DNA from: Bidens hawaiensis
Taxonomy: Eukaryota; Streptophyta; Magnoliopsida; Asterales; Asteraceae
DNA: 64,000 bases
Assembly (NCBI GenBank): GCA_021521415.1
Contig: JAIQDT010000027.1
Coordinates: forward strand, 1,573,001-1,637,000
Direction: 5' to 3'
Below the pieces are notes generated by a model. It searched no databases. It was given only the letters and a program-made list of their open reading frames with translations, and was not told the origin of the DNA. How positions within the stretch are numbered: the stretch's first letter is position 1; each line of letters starts with the position of its first letter. Made by a program: the position numbers and the translations under genes. Shown here piece by piece: positions 24,898 to 37,347 of this stretch.

Positions 24898-25312
24898 TGT
24901 TGGTGCATAATGTCAGTAGTTCAGTATCTAGTGTTTTGTATGTGTCTGTAATCATGTTAGATTGGTTGTTTTGGTTTTAGATATGGTGTCACACAAGTTC
25001 GCCTGATGTAAGCGAACTTGTGGACAAGCGAAGTTAAGACAACTTCGCCTAGTCTGTTAGGCGAAGTTGTCGAGGCCTATATATGCCTAACTTCGGCTTG
25101 TTTAGAAAGAGTTTTCTTTGGGGCAGTACGTGTAAGTGATATTCAAGATCACGTGTTGAAGAGTTGCAATACAACGTGTTTATTAGTATTGTAACGTGTG
25201 TTTGTGTATCATCTCAACGTATTATATATCTTACACTCACATCGTATTACGTGGGGATTCCGCACCCTCGTGTTACGAGATACTCCTGTGTAGATCCGGC
25301 TGGGAACCTACA
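24898..25312 (+). repeat. 3' LTR of copia element 1
   Basis: 415 bp from TGTTGG to CCTACA. The distal part matches 1-259. GCGAAGTT copies in both senses cluster at about 24990-25095 around the TATA-like CTATATATG. The following five bases (GGTGA) are the predicted duplication; the other copy would lie about 155 bp left of the window. Confidence 0.94.
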
Positions 25313-25906
25313 GGTGATTTGGATCCCAGGTCTCCACTAGCGATTTGGTCGATGGCTTGTTTGTTTTGACTGGATTGTGCGTCAAAGAAAGTTTGTACTT
25401 GTAACCATACGCTCAGTCCATGATGTGGGCATCTTCTCAGAAGAATTTTTGTATCTCTCCCATGCTGCGTGTAACGATTCATCAGCATCGGTCCGAAATC
25501 CGGTAATGCTGGCTCGGTATTTGGCAGTTTTGTCAGGCGGAAAATAATTGAGGAGAAACTGTTCAACCATCTGGTCCCAAGTAGTGATGGAACAAGAGGA
25601 AACAGATTCTATCCATTCCAGGGCTTGGCTCCTTAGAGAGAAAGGAAAGAGTTTAAGTTTGATTTGATGATCTGAACAGTTTTGAATTTTGAAGGTTCCG
25701 CAGATTCGTAGGAATCTAGATATGTGAGAAAGAGGGTCTTCGTTGAGGAGACCATGAAATTGAACTAAATTTTCCACCATATGAATGGTGCTTGATTTGA
25801 TTTCAAAATTTTCGGTGATTTCGGGTGGAGCCACTCCATTGCCATAGCCTTCGAGAGTTGGCTTGGCATACTGGCTCATGTTCGGCTCATTGTTCTAGGC
25901 CGCCAT
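25313..25906 (-). pseudogene. gag: gag fragment of Athila/Tat-type element
   Basis: Starts MAA-stop-NNEPNMSQYAKP near 25906. The main open part runs from 25879. Core gag motifs: KLKLFPFSLRSQALEWI, ITTWDQMVEQFLLNYFPP, ESLHAAWERYK. A frameshift in an A run near 25450 moves the rest (RRCPHHGLSVWLQVQTFF) into another frame. Truncated at 25313 by the copia LTR. This is the capsid region of a Ty3/gypsy Gag; no zinc knuckle is left. Confidence 0.85.
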
Positions 25907-26347
25907 CATTTCTTCAGTTTGATTTTCTCCTGATGTGGTGGCGTCTACTGATTCGTCTTTGATTGCTCCGGCGGTTTCTGTAGTCCGTTTACGTGCTCGG
26001 CGACGAAAGAGTCGTTACGGTTCAGAAATTGGAGAAACAAGCTTAGGCTCAAAAGTAGAGGTCATGCATGGGAATAAATCAAAATTAAACACTAAAGTGA
26101 AAGTTAGTTAAAGTTAGTACTAAAGGTTAAACTACGAGTTAGGCTAAGCTATTTTAAACTAAACTCCGGTCTAAATTAATTAATCTAAAGTAAATGTTAG
26201 GTAAATAAAGGTAAAAATTAGGCTAGCCGTAAAATTATATAGTTTAATAGTTAATAAAAAAATTAATTAAAATAAAAGTTGAGAAAAATTTATACAATTA
26301 TAGACAACGATTAAATTAAAACTTGGATTGTTATTAGAAACGTACCG

Positions 26348-26366
26348 TGTCCCGGCAACGGCGCCA
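26348..26366 (-). promoter_or_regulatory. Primer binding site, tRNA-Asp type
   Basis: The complement reads TGGCGCCGTTGCCGGGACA, the usual primer site of Athila/Tat elements, six bases from the LTR edge at 26373. Confidence 0.88.
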
Positions 26367-26372
26367 AAAACT

Positions 26373-28192
26373 TGATGTGGTTCTTTTGTGGTCTTAAATA
26401 TGAAAGAGATGGATGTTTAGCTTTTGCACAAGATCATGTTTTAAATTTATAAAAGTGAGTTCTACGAAGACTAAACACACACAAAATAGGCAAGTGTACC
26501 TATCGTATATGTAGAATAGTATTGGTAAGAAACAAGTATCGATCCGTGGAAACAAATGTTTCTAGTAATAAATCGTTGTTTTACTTTAATCGGAGATTTT
26601 AATCATTTTGTGGTTAATTTTTGAACTTTTTATTGAATATAAATACTTATTTATAATATATAGGTGACCAAGACGAGAGATTCTAAACGAGTTGTTCAAT
26701 TATGTGAAGGTTACCATCTAAGATCAAGAATCCACTCCATTTTAGCATTGATAATTAATATTTAAACATGTGGTAAACTTGTCGTAGCAATATATGATAG
26801 ATAGCTCCTTAAACCTTAAGTGAGCATCTTTGGCACTAAGGAGATAACATGTGCATTTTAAAGTCCACCCTTTCCTAATGTTATGCCATCTCAATGATGT
26901 CAATTTAAGTTGAAAAGTAGTTTCGTAAAGTAGAAAGATTATGACTGACTTTGATTTCTCAAATACCAATTCTAACAACTTCGGGTGGTTGTAGTTCATC
27001 ACACAACCTCCCCTTGGTTGATTTATGTGTGTTATGATTACACATTCCATTAACTTATGATTTCTTTAACTAGCTTGATATCCTAAGCAAAGCCATTTTC
27101 GGATTACTGAGACTTAGAGAAATACATCATAACTTATATCTCATCATTTCTAAGTACAATATAAGGATCCATGTTTCGATAATGTATCAAAGTATTTCTA
27201 TCTTTCAAGAACATGAATCGATCATAAACGATTGCCAATTATCATGAACGATTGCCAATATAATTGACAACCACCAACTTTGAATTAGTGATTTAAGATG
27301 GTGAAACATTTCTCATCAAGAGATAATTGTAATATAACCTTGTACTTTACTAGACTACACCACATGTTTTGTATAATTATCAATTAAAAAAAGCTTCTTC
27401 GTAGATTTTAGATGGTAAAAGGAGTTTAGCTTATAATAAGCATGATGATAAACATTAAGATGAATGATGATAACAAATACATGATTAAACTTGGAATGAT
27501 CTAACCAAATGTAGATGAATCTTCCTTCTTAAAGATGGTGTTGACGGATGATGATGATGATGGTTGATGGTGATGACCTCCAAGCCTTCAAACTCTTCAC
27601 TAGTTATTCTATGTGAGTGTTAGTGTGTGTTTTTATAAGAGAAAACCGGATATAATTCTTTTCAAGGCACACTCTTCAAATGGCACAAGAGCCACTATTT
27701 ATAGGCTGTCTGGAGAGAAAAGCACGGCCCCGTGCTTTATTAAGCACGGCCTCGTGTCTACGTGTCTCAACTGCATGTTGTCAGATCGTACATGATGACT
27801 CACCACGACCCTGTGCTTTCTGAGGCACGGCTCCGTGTCTTTTTATGACATGTGCTAATTCTTTTTGTCTTTTACGAAAGGTGACCACGGCCCCGTGGTT
27901 GAGAGGCACGACCCCGTGCTTATTATTGACATGTGCTAGTTCTTTTTGTCTTTTCTGGTGTTCAGAAGCATGGTGGCGTGTTTCTTGAGGCATGGGGGCG
28001 TGTTTATTTGTTTTTTCTTGTGTTTTCTTATGTTTTTCTTCGTCTTTTCGTTTGTTTCTTCTTTGGGGCTTGGTTTCACCTGAAATTTCATTATATTATG
28101 ATAAGTAGTCTTTTATGCTATGTTATTTGATAGAAATTGCAGTTTTTAGAGATTATTTGATGCCGAAAAAATGTATAATTTTATGTACATCA
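26373..28192 (-). repeat. 5' LTR of Athila/Tat-type element
   Basis: About 1.8 kb. Bounded by TGATGT at 26373 and ACATCA at 28192, a 6-bp terminal inverted repeat, and adjacent to the primer site. Only one copy is in the window, so the outer edge rests on the inverted ends. It includes GC-rich CACGGCCCCGTGC-like repeats at 27720-27990. Confidence 0.75.
27720..27990. repeat. GC-rich CACGGCCCCGTG palindrome cluster in LTR
   Basis: Near-palindromic blocks of the type GCACGGCCCCGTGC recur at about 27722, 27744, 27804, 27826, 27885 and 27906, set in AT-rich sequence. Similar blocks are common in long gypsy LTRs of plants. Confidence 0.6.
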
Positions 28193-28784
28193 GGCCCATT
28201 GGTATACCTAGAGTTGCGAGAAAAACTGTTCATATTTAAACCCAGATGTAGAAGAATGAACTCATTCGTCTTCCTCGATCATTACAAATACTAAACGAAC
28301 CTCTGGCCAAATATTTTGCAAATTTCAACCTCCATTAAACTGGTTTATGTTGATCAATTCATATTCCTAAGGTAATGATGATCATAACGATATCATTTTC
28401 GTCAGTTTTGGTTAACAAATCATAGGTTAATTAGGTATTTAATTGAACCGACTATATTTTTAATCAAACGAACCAATAAAACATCATTGTTTGATCTATC
28501 AGTTAATTAGAATTGGTTGGCGATGGTTTTACGAAAATAATGATAATTGGTTCATAACGATTCATATTTTCTTCAGAAAAATTGAGATTTCGAATTGCAT
28601 GTTTCACAGTTCTTATGTGTTCAATTTGAATTTTGAATTCTGAGAGTGAAAGTAAGATATTTTGGGCATATTCGTTGTGAATAATGAATGAGGTTTCATT
28701 CGTGTCTACAGGAGACCAATGAACTCTTTCGTGAAGTGCTGATGATGAATAGGTACATTCATGGTACATCATAACTAATGATTT
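28193..28784. other. Unassigned stretch between two gypsy elements
   Basis: 592 bp with no supported gene. It contains paired GAATGA...TCATTCGT words (about 28256-28275 and 28686-28704) like those of the third copia element. It may be spacer of that element, left of the Tekay-like insertion. The small ORF on the minus strand runs into the LTR and is not supported. Confidence 0.35.
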
Positions 28785-30738
28785 TGTCACACCCTCAATT
28801 TCCACATGCGGGGTTTTACCGCGAGGCGCGTGACAAACCAAGATCTCAAACATTAGTTACAACAAACAACGTCTAAATATTTTAAATAAACTTTATTATC
28901 CCACATTTGGGAAAACCATTCAGAGTTAATGTCTTAATGTTTTAATATGCGGAAGCGTAACGAAACGGGAAACATCCCTAAGCAAAACCAAATAGTCTAA
29001 GGCACCCAAAAACATGCGCAAACCATAACGTTATTAAGTAAAAGGGATCCAGTTATGATGCAATGTCTATTGGTGATCATGAATGCAACTCCTATCCTTG
29101 CACTATCAACGACCTGAGAAAGACATGCTAAAACGGGTCAACATGATGGTTGGTGAGTTCACAGTTTGAGTTTAAAAACAAGTTTGATAAACAAATCATT
29201 TAGTAAGTAAACGCTGTAAGTAGTAAAGCATGAATAATGTATATATTAGTAATACCGCTAGTTAATTAGGCTAGTAATCATGTTACATTAGTGTGTTCCA
29301 TTGTGACCGAGGCTGACTTGTTAGTTTGTTTGCCACCCACGAAGTCTAATATAAGACTAGTGTGTTTCTAGAAAATGAGACACCCAGCGACTCCCTCAAT
29401 CGAGAGCCCCGAGGGGGTTCGTCAAACCCAGTAGTACTACCTTTCATTACCGAGCCAATGTACAATCGTTAACGGTCCAACGTGCATAGGGGACTTCAGT
29501 ATAAGTTCACAATGTACACATGAGGTATTAAAAATTTTACAATTATCCAAAAAGAGTTTGTATGTTGCATGCTTCCCCCCCCCCCCCCCCCCCCCCCCGT
29601 AAGTAAAAAGTTGGGTAGTGAAACTCACCTCGAACGCGGTTCAAATTGAAAGTCAACTTCCTAAGTCAAGTTGTTCTAGTGCCTAAATCATACAATCACT
29701 ATTAGTATTGGCTAAGCGATTCCTAGAATCCTTAGTATCCAAACAATTCCCTTGTTTATTTGAAGTTTAACCAAAGTTTGACTTTTTATTGACTTTGACC
29801 AAATTTTGACTTTTGTTGACTTTGACCAAAGTTTGACTTTTGACCAAAAGGTCCAAATTGTTGACCGTTGACTAAAAAGTCCAAGTCTCGATAACCGAAG
29901 ACTAAAAATTGAGTTTTGTTGACCGTTGACCAAAATGTTGACCTTTGACCAAAATGTTGACCGACGGTCCAAAATGTTGGCCGACGGTCCGTTGATGACT
30001 TTTGACCAATTCGTTAGACTTAGAATGTTTACATTATGTTCCTTGTCACAACTTTAACAACAATCAAGTAAAGTGCACTTAGCCACTTTTCATGAAATTC
30101 TATGACTAAGTCCAACTCCTATTACTTTCAACATTTCACAAGTAAGACTTGCCAATTAGTCAAATAGTTCCAAGTTTACGCACAAAGTCAAAATTCAATT
30201 TAGCATAGTTAATATATTACAATTTACAACTATTTTAACTAATCAATATATTGATCATCCTTAACCAAATTTCAATCATCCAAACCGATTTTTCTCAACA
30301 ACCTAAACTTGAAATTAAATTACCAAATAACTCACACATATTCCCAAAAGTTTTAGGTACAACATATATTTTTCTCATAATTTTATAATTCACCAAAACA
30401 TGCAGATTATTCACACACTACATCAACCTAATTGTCATCTCTATTTTGACACAGCAGTACACAAATATTTGTCAAAATTCTATATTTGTCCAATTTATGC
30501 AAGACCAATTGGATTAGGTTTCTATTTCAATTTACAACATTCCAGAAGTGGAATTATATCCATATCTATTTTTAACATCAAGTTATACAATTTATAACAC
30601 AACTCAGAAACTTTACCTCTAAATCAGATTTGCCACCCGATTTTATAAATTAATAAAAAGTATTCAAACAAAATCCAAAAATTAAGATTCTCAAGTTTAT
30701 GAAAACTAGATTCAAAATACTTGTTCAAAGAAGCAAGA
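28785..30738 (-). repeat. 3' LTR of Tekay-like element (about 1 kb missing)
   Basis: Aligns with 34117-36080 of the other LTR and then joins integrase sequence directly. It contains a 27-base C run (29572-29598) and a GTTGACC / TTTGACCAAA minisatellite (29755-30010). Confidence 0.85.
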
Positions 30739-30739
30739 A

Positions 30740-33420
30740 TGAGTTTCCCAATTCTTACCAAAATCGATGACGCAAGCTCTAAGCATATCTTCCAAAGTTT
30801 GTATCGTTCGTTCACTCTGACCATCAGTCTGCGGATGGTAAGCTGTACTCATATCTAGACGTGTTCCCAGCGCCTTTTGTAATGACTGCCAAAAATTTGA
30901 AGTAAATCTAGCATCTCTGTCGGATATAATCCACATTGGTACTCCATGACGAGCGACAATTTCCTTAATATAAATTCGAGCTAATCTATCCATCTTATCG
31001 TTCTCGCGAATAGTTAGAAAATGTGCTGATTTTGTCAGGCGATCCACTATTACCCAAATAGTATCGTATCCATTAGGAGTCTTAGGTAATTTGGTTATGA
31101 AATCCATGGATATTTGCTCCCATTTACCCATTGGGATCACTGGTTGCTGAAGCAAACCAGATGGTTTCCTATACTCAACCTTTACCTTAGCACACGTCAA
31201 GCACTTTGCTACATAGTTAGAAATTTCTTCTTTCATGCCAGGCCACCAGTAGAGTTCTCGTAAGTCCTGGTACATCTTATCTGAACCTGGGTGCACAGAA
31301 TACCGAGATTTGTGTGCCTCATCCATGACCATTCACGCAAATTCCCATAGTGAGGTACCCAAATCCAGCCGTTGTAATACCGAATTCCATCGGATTCAAC
31401 TTCGGATTTCCCATTGATTCCACGTAAGGCTTCGAAATTAAAATTCTCTGCTTTTAAGGCTTCAATCTGAACCTCTCGAATTCTGTCCGGAAATCCTGTA
31501 TGTATAGTTAACTGCAATGCTCGAGCTCTTCGAGGCTTTAGGTTTTCCTTATGACTTAAAGCGTCAGCTACTACATTAGCTTTTCCCGGATGATACTTAA
31601 TAGCACACTCATAGTCGTTGAGAAGTTCAACCCATATCCTTTGCCTCATATTGAGCTCTTTCTGCTCGAATATATGCTGAAGACTCTTATAGTCAGTGTA
31701 GATGGTACACTTTGTTCCATAAAAATAATGTCTACAAATCTTTAATGCGAAGACAACAGCTCCTAATTCCAAATCGTGAGTCGTATAATTTCGCTCGTGG
31801 ACTTTCAATTGTCTAGAAGCATACGCTATAACTTTCTCGCGTTGCATAAGTACACATCCAAGACCTTGGATAGAAGCGTCACAATACACAACAAAATCAT
31901 CGACTCCATCTGGCAAAGATAGAATCGGTGCGCTACAAAGTTTCTGCTTAAGCGTTTGAAATGCTGCTTCCTGCTCCGCTCCCCACTTGTACAAAATGCC
32001 TTTTGGGTTAGAGCAGTGAGTGGTTGTGCGATCTTTGAGAATCCTTCAATGAACCTCCGATAATAACCAGCCAAACCAAGAAATTGGCGAATCTCGGTTG
32101 GCGTCTTTGGGTTTGGCCAATCCTTAACGGACTCAATCTTAGCTGGGTCAACATGAATACCTTTCGCGTTAACCACATGACCTAAGAATTGAACCTCTCG
32201 AATCCAAAATTCGCATTTCGAAAACTTTGCGAAAAGTTGCTCTTTCATCAAAAGTTCTAAAATCAACCGTAAGTGTCGTTCATGATCCTCCTTAGTCTTT
32301 GAGTATATCAAGATATCGTCAATAAACACAATGACAAACTTATCTAGATACGGTTTACAAATGCGATTCATGAGATCCATGAATACTGCGGGTGCGTTCG
32401 TTAATCCAAATGGCATAACCGCAAACTCATAGTGACCATAACGAGTGCGAAATGTCGTCTTTGCTATGTCCTCCTCCCGAACTCTGAGTTGATGATAACC
32501 CGATCTAAGATCGATTTTCGAATAATAACCAGATCCTTGCAACTGGTCAAAGAGATCATCAATACGGGATAAAGGGTATCGGTTCTTGATCGTAACTTTG
32601 TTAAGATCTCTGTAGCCGATACACATCCAGAAAGTTCCATCCTTATTCTTTACGAATAAAACAGGAGCTCCCCATGGTGATGAACTCGGACGAATAAAAC
32701 CCTTGTCTAACAAGTCTTTCAATTGTTTCGACAATTCCTCCAACTCATTAGGAGCGAGTCGGTAAGGTGCGCGAGCAATAGGAGTTGCTCCCGGGGTTAA
32801 TTCGACCTGTCTGTGGGGCGGAAGACCAGGTAGATCTTCAGGAAATACCTCAGGAAAATCTCTGACGATAGGAATATCCTTGATTCGTTTCTCTTCCGTC
32901 CTTGTGTCGGACACCATCGCCAAAACTGCTAAGTGTACCTTACGTAACAACTTTTGAGCCCTCATCATCGAGATAACACCCATGGCAGTACCGCCCTCTT
33001 CTCCTTGAACAGTTAGGACTTCTCCATTAGCGACTGGAATACGAACTACCTTCTCGTGAAAACCGACTGCGGCTTGATGCGCGGACAACCAATCCATACC
33101 AATGACCACATCAAAACTACCGAGTTCAATTGGTATGAGGTCAATGTCGAACGTATGAGTAGACAATACTAATTTGCATTTCTTAAGAATCTGGGATACC
33201 TCAACGGTTTTCCCGTTGGCAAGTTCAATTAAATAGTTCGACTCTAAAGTTGATGGATTGTGTTCTATTAGTTTGCAAATCTTAGTACAAATAAAACTTC
33301 TATCTGCCCCGGTATCAAATAAGGTTAGGGCAGGACGCCCTTTCAACATAAATTTACCATTAACAGTAGAAAAATCGGATAGAGCCTGACCTGATCCGAT
33401 CACGAATGCCCTTCCTCTTC
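30740..33420 (-). pseudogene. pol: pol of Tekay-like element (broken and truncated)
   Basis: Protease with [10 protein letters not shown] (near 33310) and [11 protein letters not shown] with [20 protein letters not shown], a CIGYRDLNK variant of the usual [19 protein letters not shown] and [10 protein letters not shown]. RNase H with [13 protein letters not shown] and YTDYKSLQ (usual H replaced by Y). Integrase with [37 protein letters not shown]. Frameshifts lie near 31985 (after LTALTQK) and near 31335. The frame ends at FGKNWETH where the 3' LTR fragment begins, so the integrase C-terminus and any chromodomain are lost. Confidence 0.9.
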
Positions 33421-34136
33421 CTTCTTCACCGGAGTTACCATTTCCACCATTGTTGTCTTTACCATTGTTGTTGTTCCCTCCATTGTTCTTATTCTTGAGT
33501 TTCGGACAGTCTGGCCTGAAATGCCCTTCTTGTCCGCACTCGTAACATTTCTTTGATTTCTCGTGAGTTTGTGGTTGCTTATTCTTAAGTTCTCCCCGAC
33601 AAACTCTCGTCTCATGACCCGGCTTTCCATAACGCTGACAAGCTGCTTTTTCACACTAGCCGACGTGGTGCAGATTGCACTTATTACACCTAGGATGTCG
33701 GCCCTGATAATCCCCGTGATTCTGATTAGGGTTAAAGTGATTGTTGTTTCGGGTAGGTTCGAATCGTTTGTTCTGACGATGCTGAGTGTTGTTGGAATAT
33801 GGTGCTTTGTTCCCATAACTATGGTTGTTGTTGCTCTCCCACTTACGTTTGTTTTCACTTAATCCTACAGTCGATTTCTTTGGTGGTAATGCCCCTTGCT
33901 TGATAGCTTGTTCGGTTAGTTTATGAGCTAAACGAATAGCTTCTTGAACTGTAGTCGACCTGGACGAAGTTACCATTCCCTGAATTTGTGGTACTAGACC
34001 ATCAATATACATTTCAATCCTCTTGTAGGCAGGATTCACCATTTGTGAGTCACCCCAGGCCCAGCACTATTAGCTGGCCCTTCTTCAGGGTCCTCCTCTG
34101 GTTCCTCCTCAGGATCCTCTTCAGGGTCCTCTCCAG
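33400..34136 (-). pseudogene. gag: gag remnant of Tekay-like element
   Basis: The N-terminal capsid half is missing. The frame begins inside an acidic run (EDPEEDPEEEPEEDPEEGP) fused to LTR sequence, then YKRIEMYIDGLVPQIQGMV, a gypsy gag signature. Two zinc knuckles follow: [14 protein letters not shown] (second Cys replaced by Tyr) and [14 protein letters not shown] (canonical). An in-frame TAG separates them from upstream at 33656-33658. The frame continues into protease. Confidence 0.82.
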
Positions 34137-37108
34137 CATGCGGGGTTTTTCCGCGAGGCGCGTGACAAACCAGGATCTCAAACATTAGTTACAACAAACA
34201 ACGTCTAAATATTTTAAATAAACTTTATTATCCCACATTTGGGAAAACCATTCAGAGTTAATGTCTTAATGTTTTAATATGCGGAAGCGTAACGTAACGG
34301 GAAACATCCGTAAGCAAAACCAAATAGTCTAAGGCGCCCAAAAACATGCGCAAACCATAACGCTATTAAGTAAAAGGGATCCACTTATAATGCAATGTCT
34401 ATTGGTGATCATGAATGCAACTCCTATCCTTGCACTATCAACGACCTGAGAAAGACATGCTAAAACGGGTCAACACGACGGTTGGTGAGTTCACAGTTTG
34501 AGTTTAAAAACAAGTTTGATAAACAAATCATTTAGTAAGTAAACGTTGTAAGTAGTAAAGCATGAATAATGTATGCATTAGTAATACCGCTAGTTAATTA
34601 GGCTAGCAATCATGTTAATTAGTGTGTTCCATTGTGACCGAGGCTGACTTGTTAGTTTGTTTGCCACCCACGAAGTCTAATATAAGACTAGTGTGTTTCT
34701 AGAAAATGAGACGCCCAGCGACTCCCTCAACCGAGAGCCCCGAGGGGGTTCGTCAAACCCAATAGTACTACCTTTCATTACCGAGCCAATGTACAATCGT
34801 TAACGGTCCAATATGCAAGGGGGACTTCAGTATAAGTTCACAATGTACACATGAGGTATTAAAAAGTTTACAATTATCCAAAAAGAGTTTGTATGTTGCA
34901 TGCTTCCCCCCCCCCCCAAAAGGAGTAAGTAAAAAGTTGGGTAGTGAAACTCACCTCGAATGCGGTTCAAATTGAAAGTCAACTTCCTAAGTCAAGTTGT
35001 TCTAGTGCCTAAATCATACAAGCACTATAAGTATTGGCTACGCGATTCCTAGAATCCTTAGTATCCAAACAATTCCCTTGTTTATTTGAAGTTTGACCAA
35101 AGTTTGGCTTTTTATTGACTTTGACCAAAGTTTGACTTTTGTTGACTTTGAACAAAGTTTGACTTTTGACCAAAAGGTCCAAGTTGTTGACCGTTGACTA
35201 AAAAGTCCAAGTCTCGATGACCGAAGACGAAAAATTGAATTTTGTTGACCGTTGACCAAAATGTTGACCTTTGACCAAGATGTTGACCGACGGTCCAAAA
35301 TGTTGACCGACGGTCCGTTGATGACTTTTGACCAATTCGTTAGACTTAGAATGTTTACATTATGCTCCTAGTCACAACTTTAACAACAATCAAGTAAAGT
35401 GCACTTAGCCACTTTTCATGAAATTCTATAACTAAGTCCAACTCCTATTACTTTCAACATTTCACAAGTAAGACTAGCCACTTAGTCAAATAGTTCCAAG
35501 TTGACTCACAAAGTCAAAATTTAAATTAGCATAGTTAATATATTACAATTTACAACTATTTTAACTAATCAATATATGATCATCCTTAACCAAATTTCAA
35601 TCATCCAAACCGATTTTTCTCAATAACCTAAACTTGAAATTAAATTACCAAATAATTCACAAATATTCCCACAAGTGTTAGGTACAATATATATTTTTCT
35701 CATAATTTTATAATTCACCAAAACATGCAGATTATTCACACACTACATCAACCTTATTTTCATCTCTATTTTGACACAACAGTACACAAATATTTGTCAA
35801 AAATTCTATATTTGTCCAATTGATGCAAGACTAATTGAATTAGATTCCTATTTCAATTTAAAAAATTCCAGAAGTGGAATTATATCCATATCTATTTTCA
35901 ACATCAAGTTATGCAATTTATAATACAACTCAGAAACTTTACCTCTAAATCAGATTTGCCACCCGATTTTATAAATTAATAAAACGTCTTCAAACAAAGT
36001 CCAAAAATTAAGATTCTCAACCTTCTGAAAACTAGATTCAAAATAATTGTTCATAGAATCAAAAATCGACCAGAAACACAAACGTATCATCAATTTATTC
36101 ACCATACAATCCAAGACACAAATTCTACCAGCAAGCAGATTCAAACCACAAATCACAAAAGTCATGATTTCTACATCTTTATGACTCTATATTATCAAAG
36201 ATCATTATTACACAATAAAATTTCATGTCTTTCTATTATCCATTTGATTTCATAAGAAAAGTAAAAACAATTATATTTATAAAAGATTCAAACTTCTAGA
36301 CTAAAACTCATACAAATTCTTTTGACTCATCAAACTTTGATCATACCCTTTTATGATCCAAATTATTTGGATACAAGGTTCATATGTATATAACAAAACA
36401 TAAATACCTACCCTCTTGATTGATCCCAATGTTTACTCCCCTTGCTTCCCAATAATTACCCAACCTTATGTGTATGAGAATGAGATTGAAAGAGAGTGTT
36501 TGCAAAACAAAGTGAGAGTATGGGTGTGTGTGTGTGGTTCACGGCCAAGGAAGAGAGAAAAGGGAAAGAGAAAGGCTTTGGAAAATCAATAGTTCATAAC
36601 CTCTTTTGTGTTAATAAACCTTTATTATTGATTTAATGAAAATAATACCTTAGGTTAGTTTTATTAATCCATATGTGACATGTTACTTATTTTATAAAAC
36701 ATATCCTATGTAGTATAATCTAAGGTTCCATATAAATAACCAACATGCAACATGACTTATAATATAACTTGTTTAATCACCTAGCTTACTTACAAATCAC
36801 ATAATTATGTAACAACTATAATATAACATATTGATCACATAACACATTATACTTATTATATACCGTACATGCTACATAACACGTTTATTATAACATGCAT
36901 GACGAGTTTATTATTCTAGTTATAATTATCCACTTATTCTTGTTTAAGTCATCAACGACACATTAACTTAAATGTACACATACATGACACTACATGTATA
37001 AGAGTTCATTAACATAGTTCACAGAACTAACTGAGTTTACAGACACAGTCAACCAGATTTAACTATGTTTAGTTAACGGAGTTAACCTGAAATTTGGCAG
37101 TTGTCACA
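34137..37108 (-). repeat. 5' LTR of Tekay-like element (last 20 bp missing)
   Basis: 2,972 bp. It begins in element sense TGTGACAACTGCCAAA at 37108 and matches 28805-30738 of the other copy. C run of 12 bases at 34906-34917. The inner 20 bp present in the 3' LTR (28785-28804) are replaced by gag sequence at the junction. Confidence 0.85.
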
Positions 37109-37347
37109 TATTTCTCATTGGTCTATTATATGCAACGAATGGACTTATTCGTTAATAAACCATTCGTTAATATTTCATTCGTTATTTTTTTCTATAACGA
37201 GTCGTCTCATTTGTTATAAGGAAAGGACTCATTCGTCATAATGAATAGGCCTTATCATTATAAACATAATACAAATTTCACTAAGTGTTGGTGAAACATA
37301 TATTTATGATGTTCGGTTTTTCTAATGTTCGAGTTTGTGTCACAGAT

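Larger units (their letters stand above)
1..25312 (+). mobile_element. Sirevirus-type Ty1/copia element 1, interrupted by a nested element
   Basis: A plus-strand LTR retrotransposon with the order partial 5' LTR, initiator-Met primer site, gag, pol (protease, integrase, RT, RNase H), long spacer, env-like ORF, purine tract, 3' LTR. This order and the integrase-before-RT arrangement define Ty1/copia. The large coiled-coil gag with two zinc knuckles and the extra ORF after pol fit the Sirevirus (Maximus/SIRE) lineage. Removing the nested element (7316-19691) rejoins the spacer exactly. The two LTRs differ at about eight sites over some 255 shared bases, plus a T-run length change, so it is older than the nested copy. 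It appears to sit in the gag of an Athila-like element. The left flank lies outside the window. Confidence 0.93.
25313..28192 (-). mobile_element. Athila/Tat-type Ty3/gypsy element, 5' LTR plus gag only
   Basis: Minus strand: LTR (26373-28192), primer site, untranslated leader and gag, cut at 25313 by copia element 1. The rest of this element should continue left of the window if element 1 inserted into it. The tRNA-Asp-type primer site and the gag sequence place it in the Athila/Tat group. Confidence 0.82.
28785..37108 (-). mobile_element. Ty3/gypsy element, probably Tekay-like chromovirus, internally deleted
   Basis: Minus strand, LTR - gag remnant - protease - RT - RNase H - integrase - LTR. 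Outer ends are TGTCACACC (28785) and TTGTCACA (37108), with flanks GATTT and TATTT, a 5-bp duplication with one mismatch. The long (about 3 kb) LTR and the RT/integrase type fit Tekay/Del chromoviruses, but the chromodomain region is missing. Two deletions remove both LTR/internal junctions: one takes the last 20 bp of the 5' LTR, the primer site and the start of gag (junction near 34137); the other takes the end of integrase and about 1 kb of the 3' LTR (junction near 30740). Confidence 0.85.

Noticed and set aside
28503..28853. 116-residue minus-strand ORF
   Set aside because: It starts inside the LTR of the Tekay-like element and runs into unrelated flank, so it is a chance frame.
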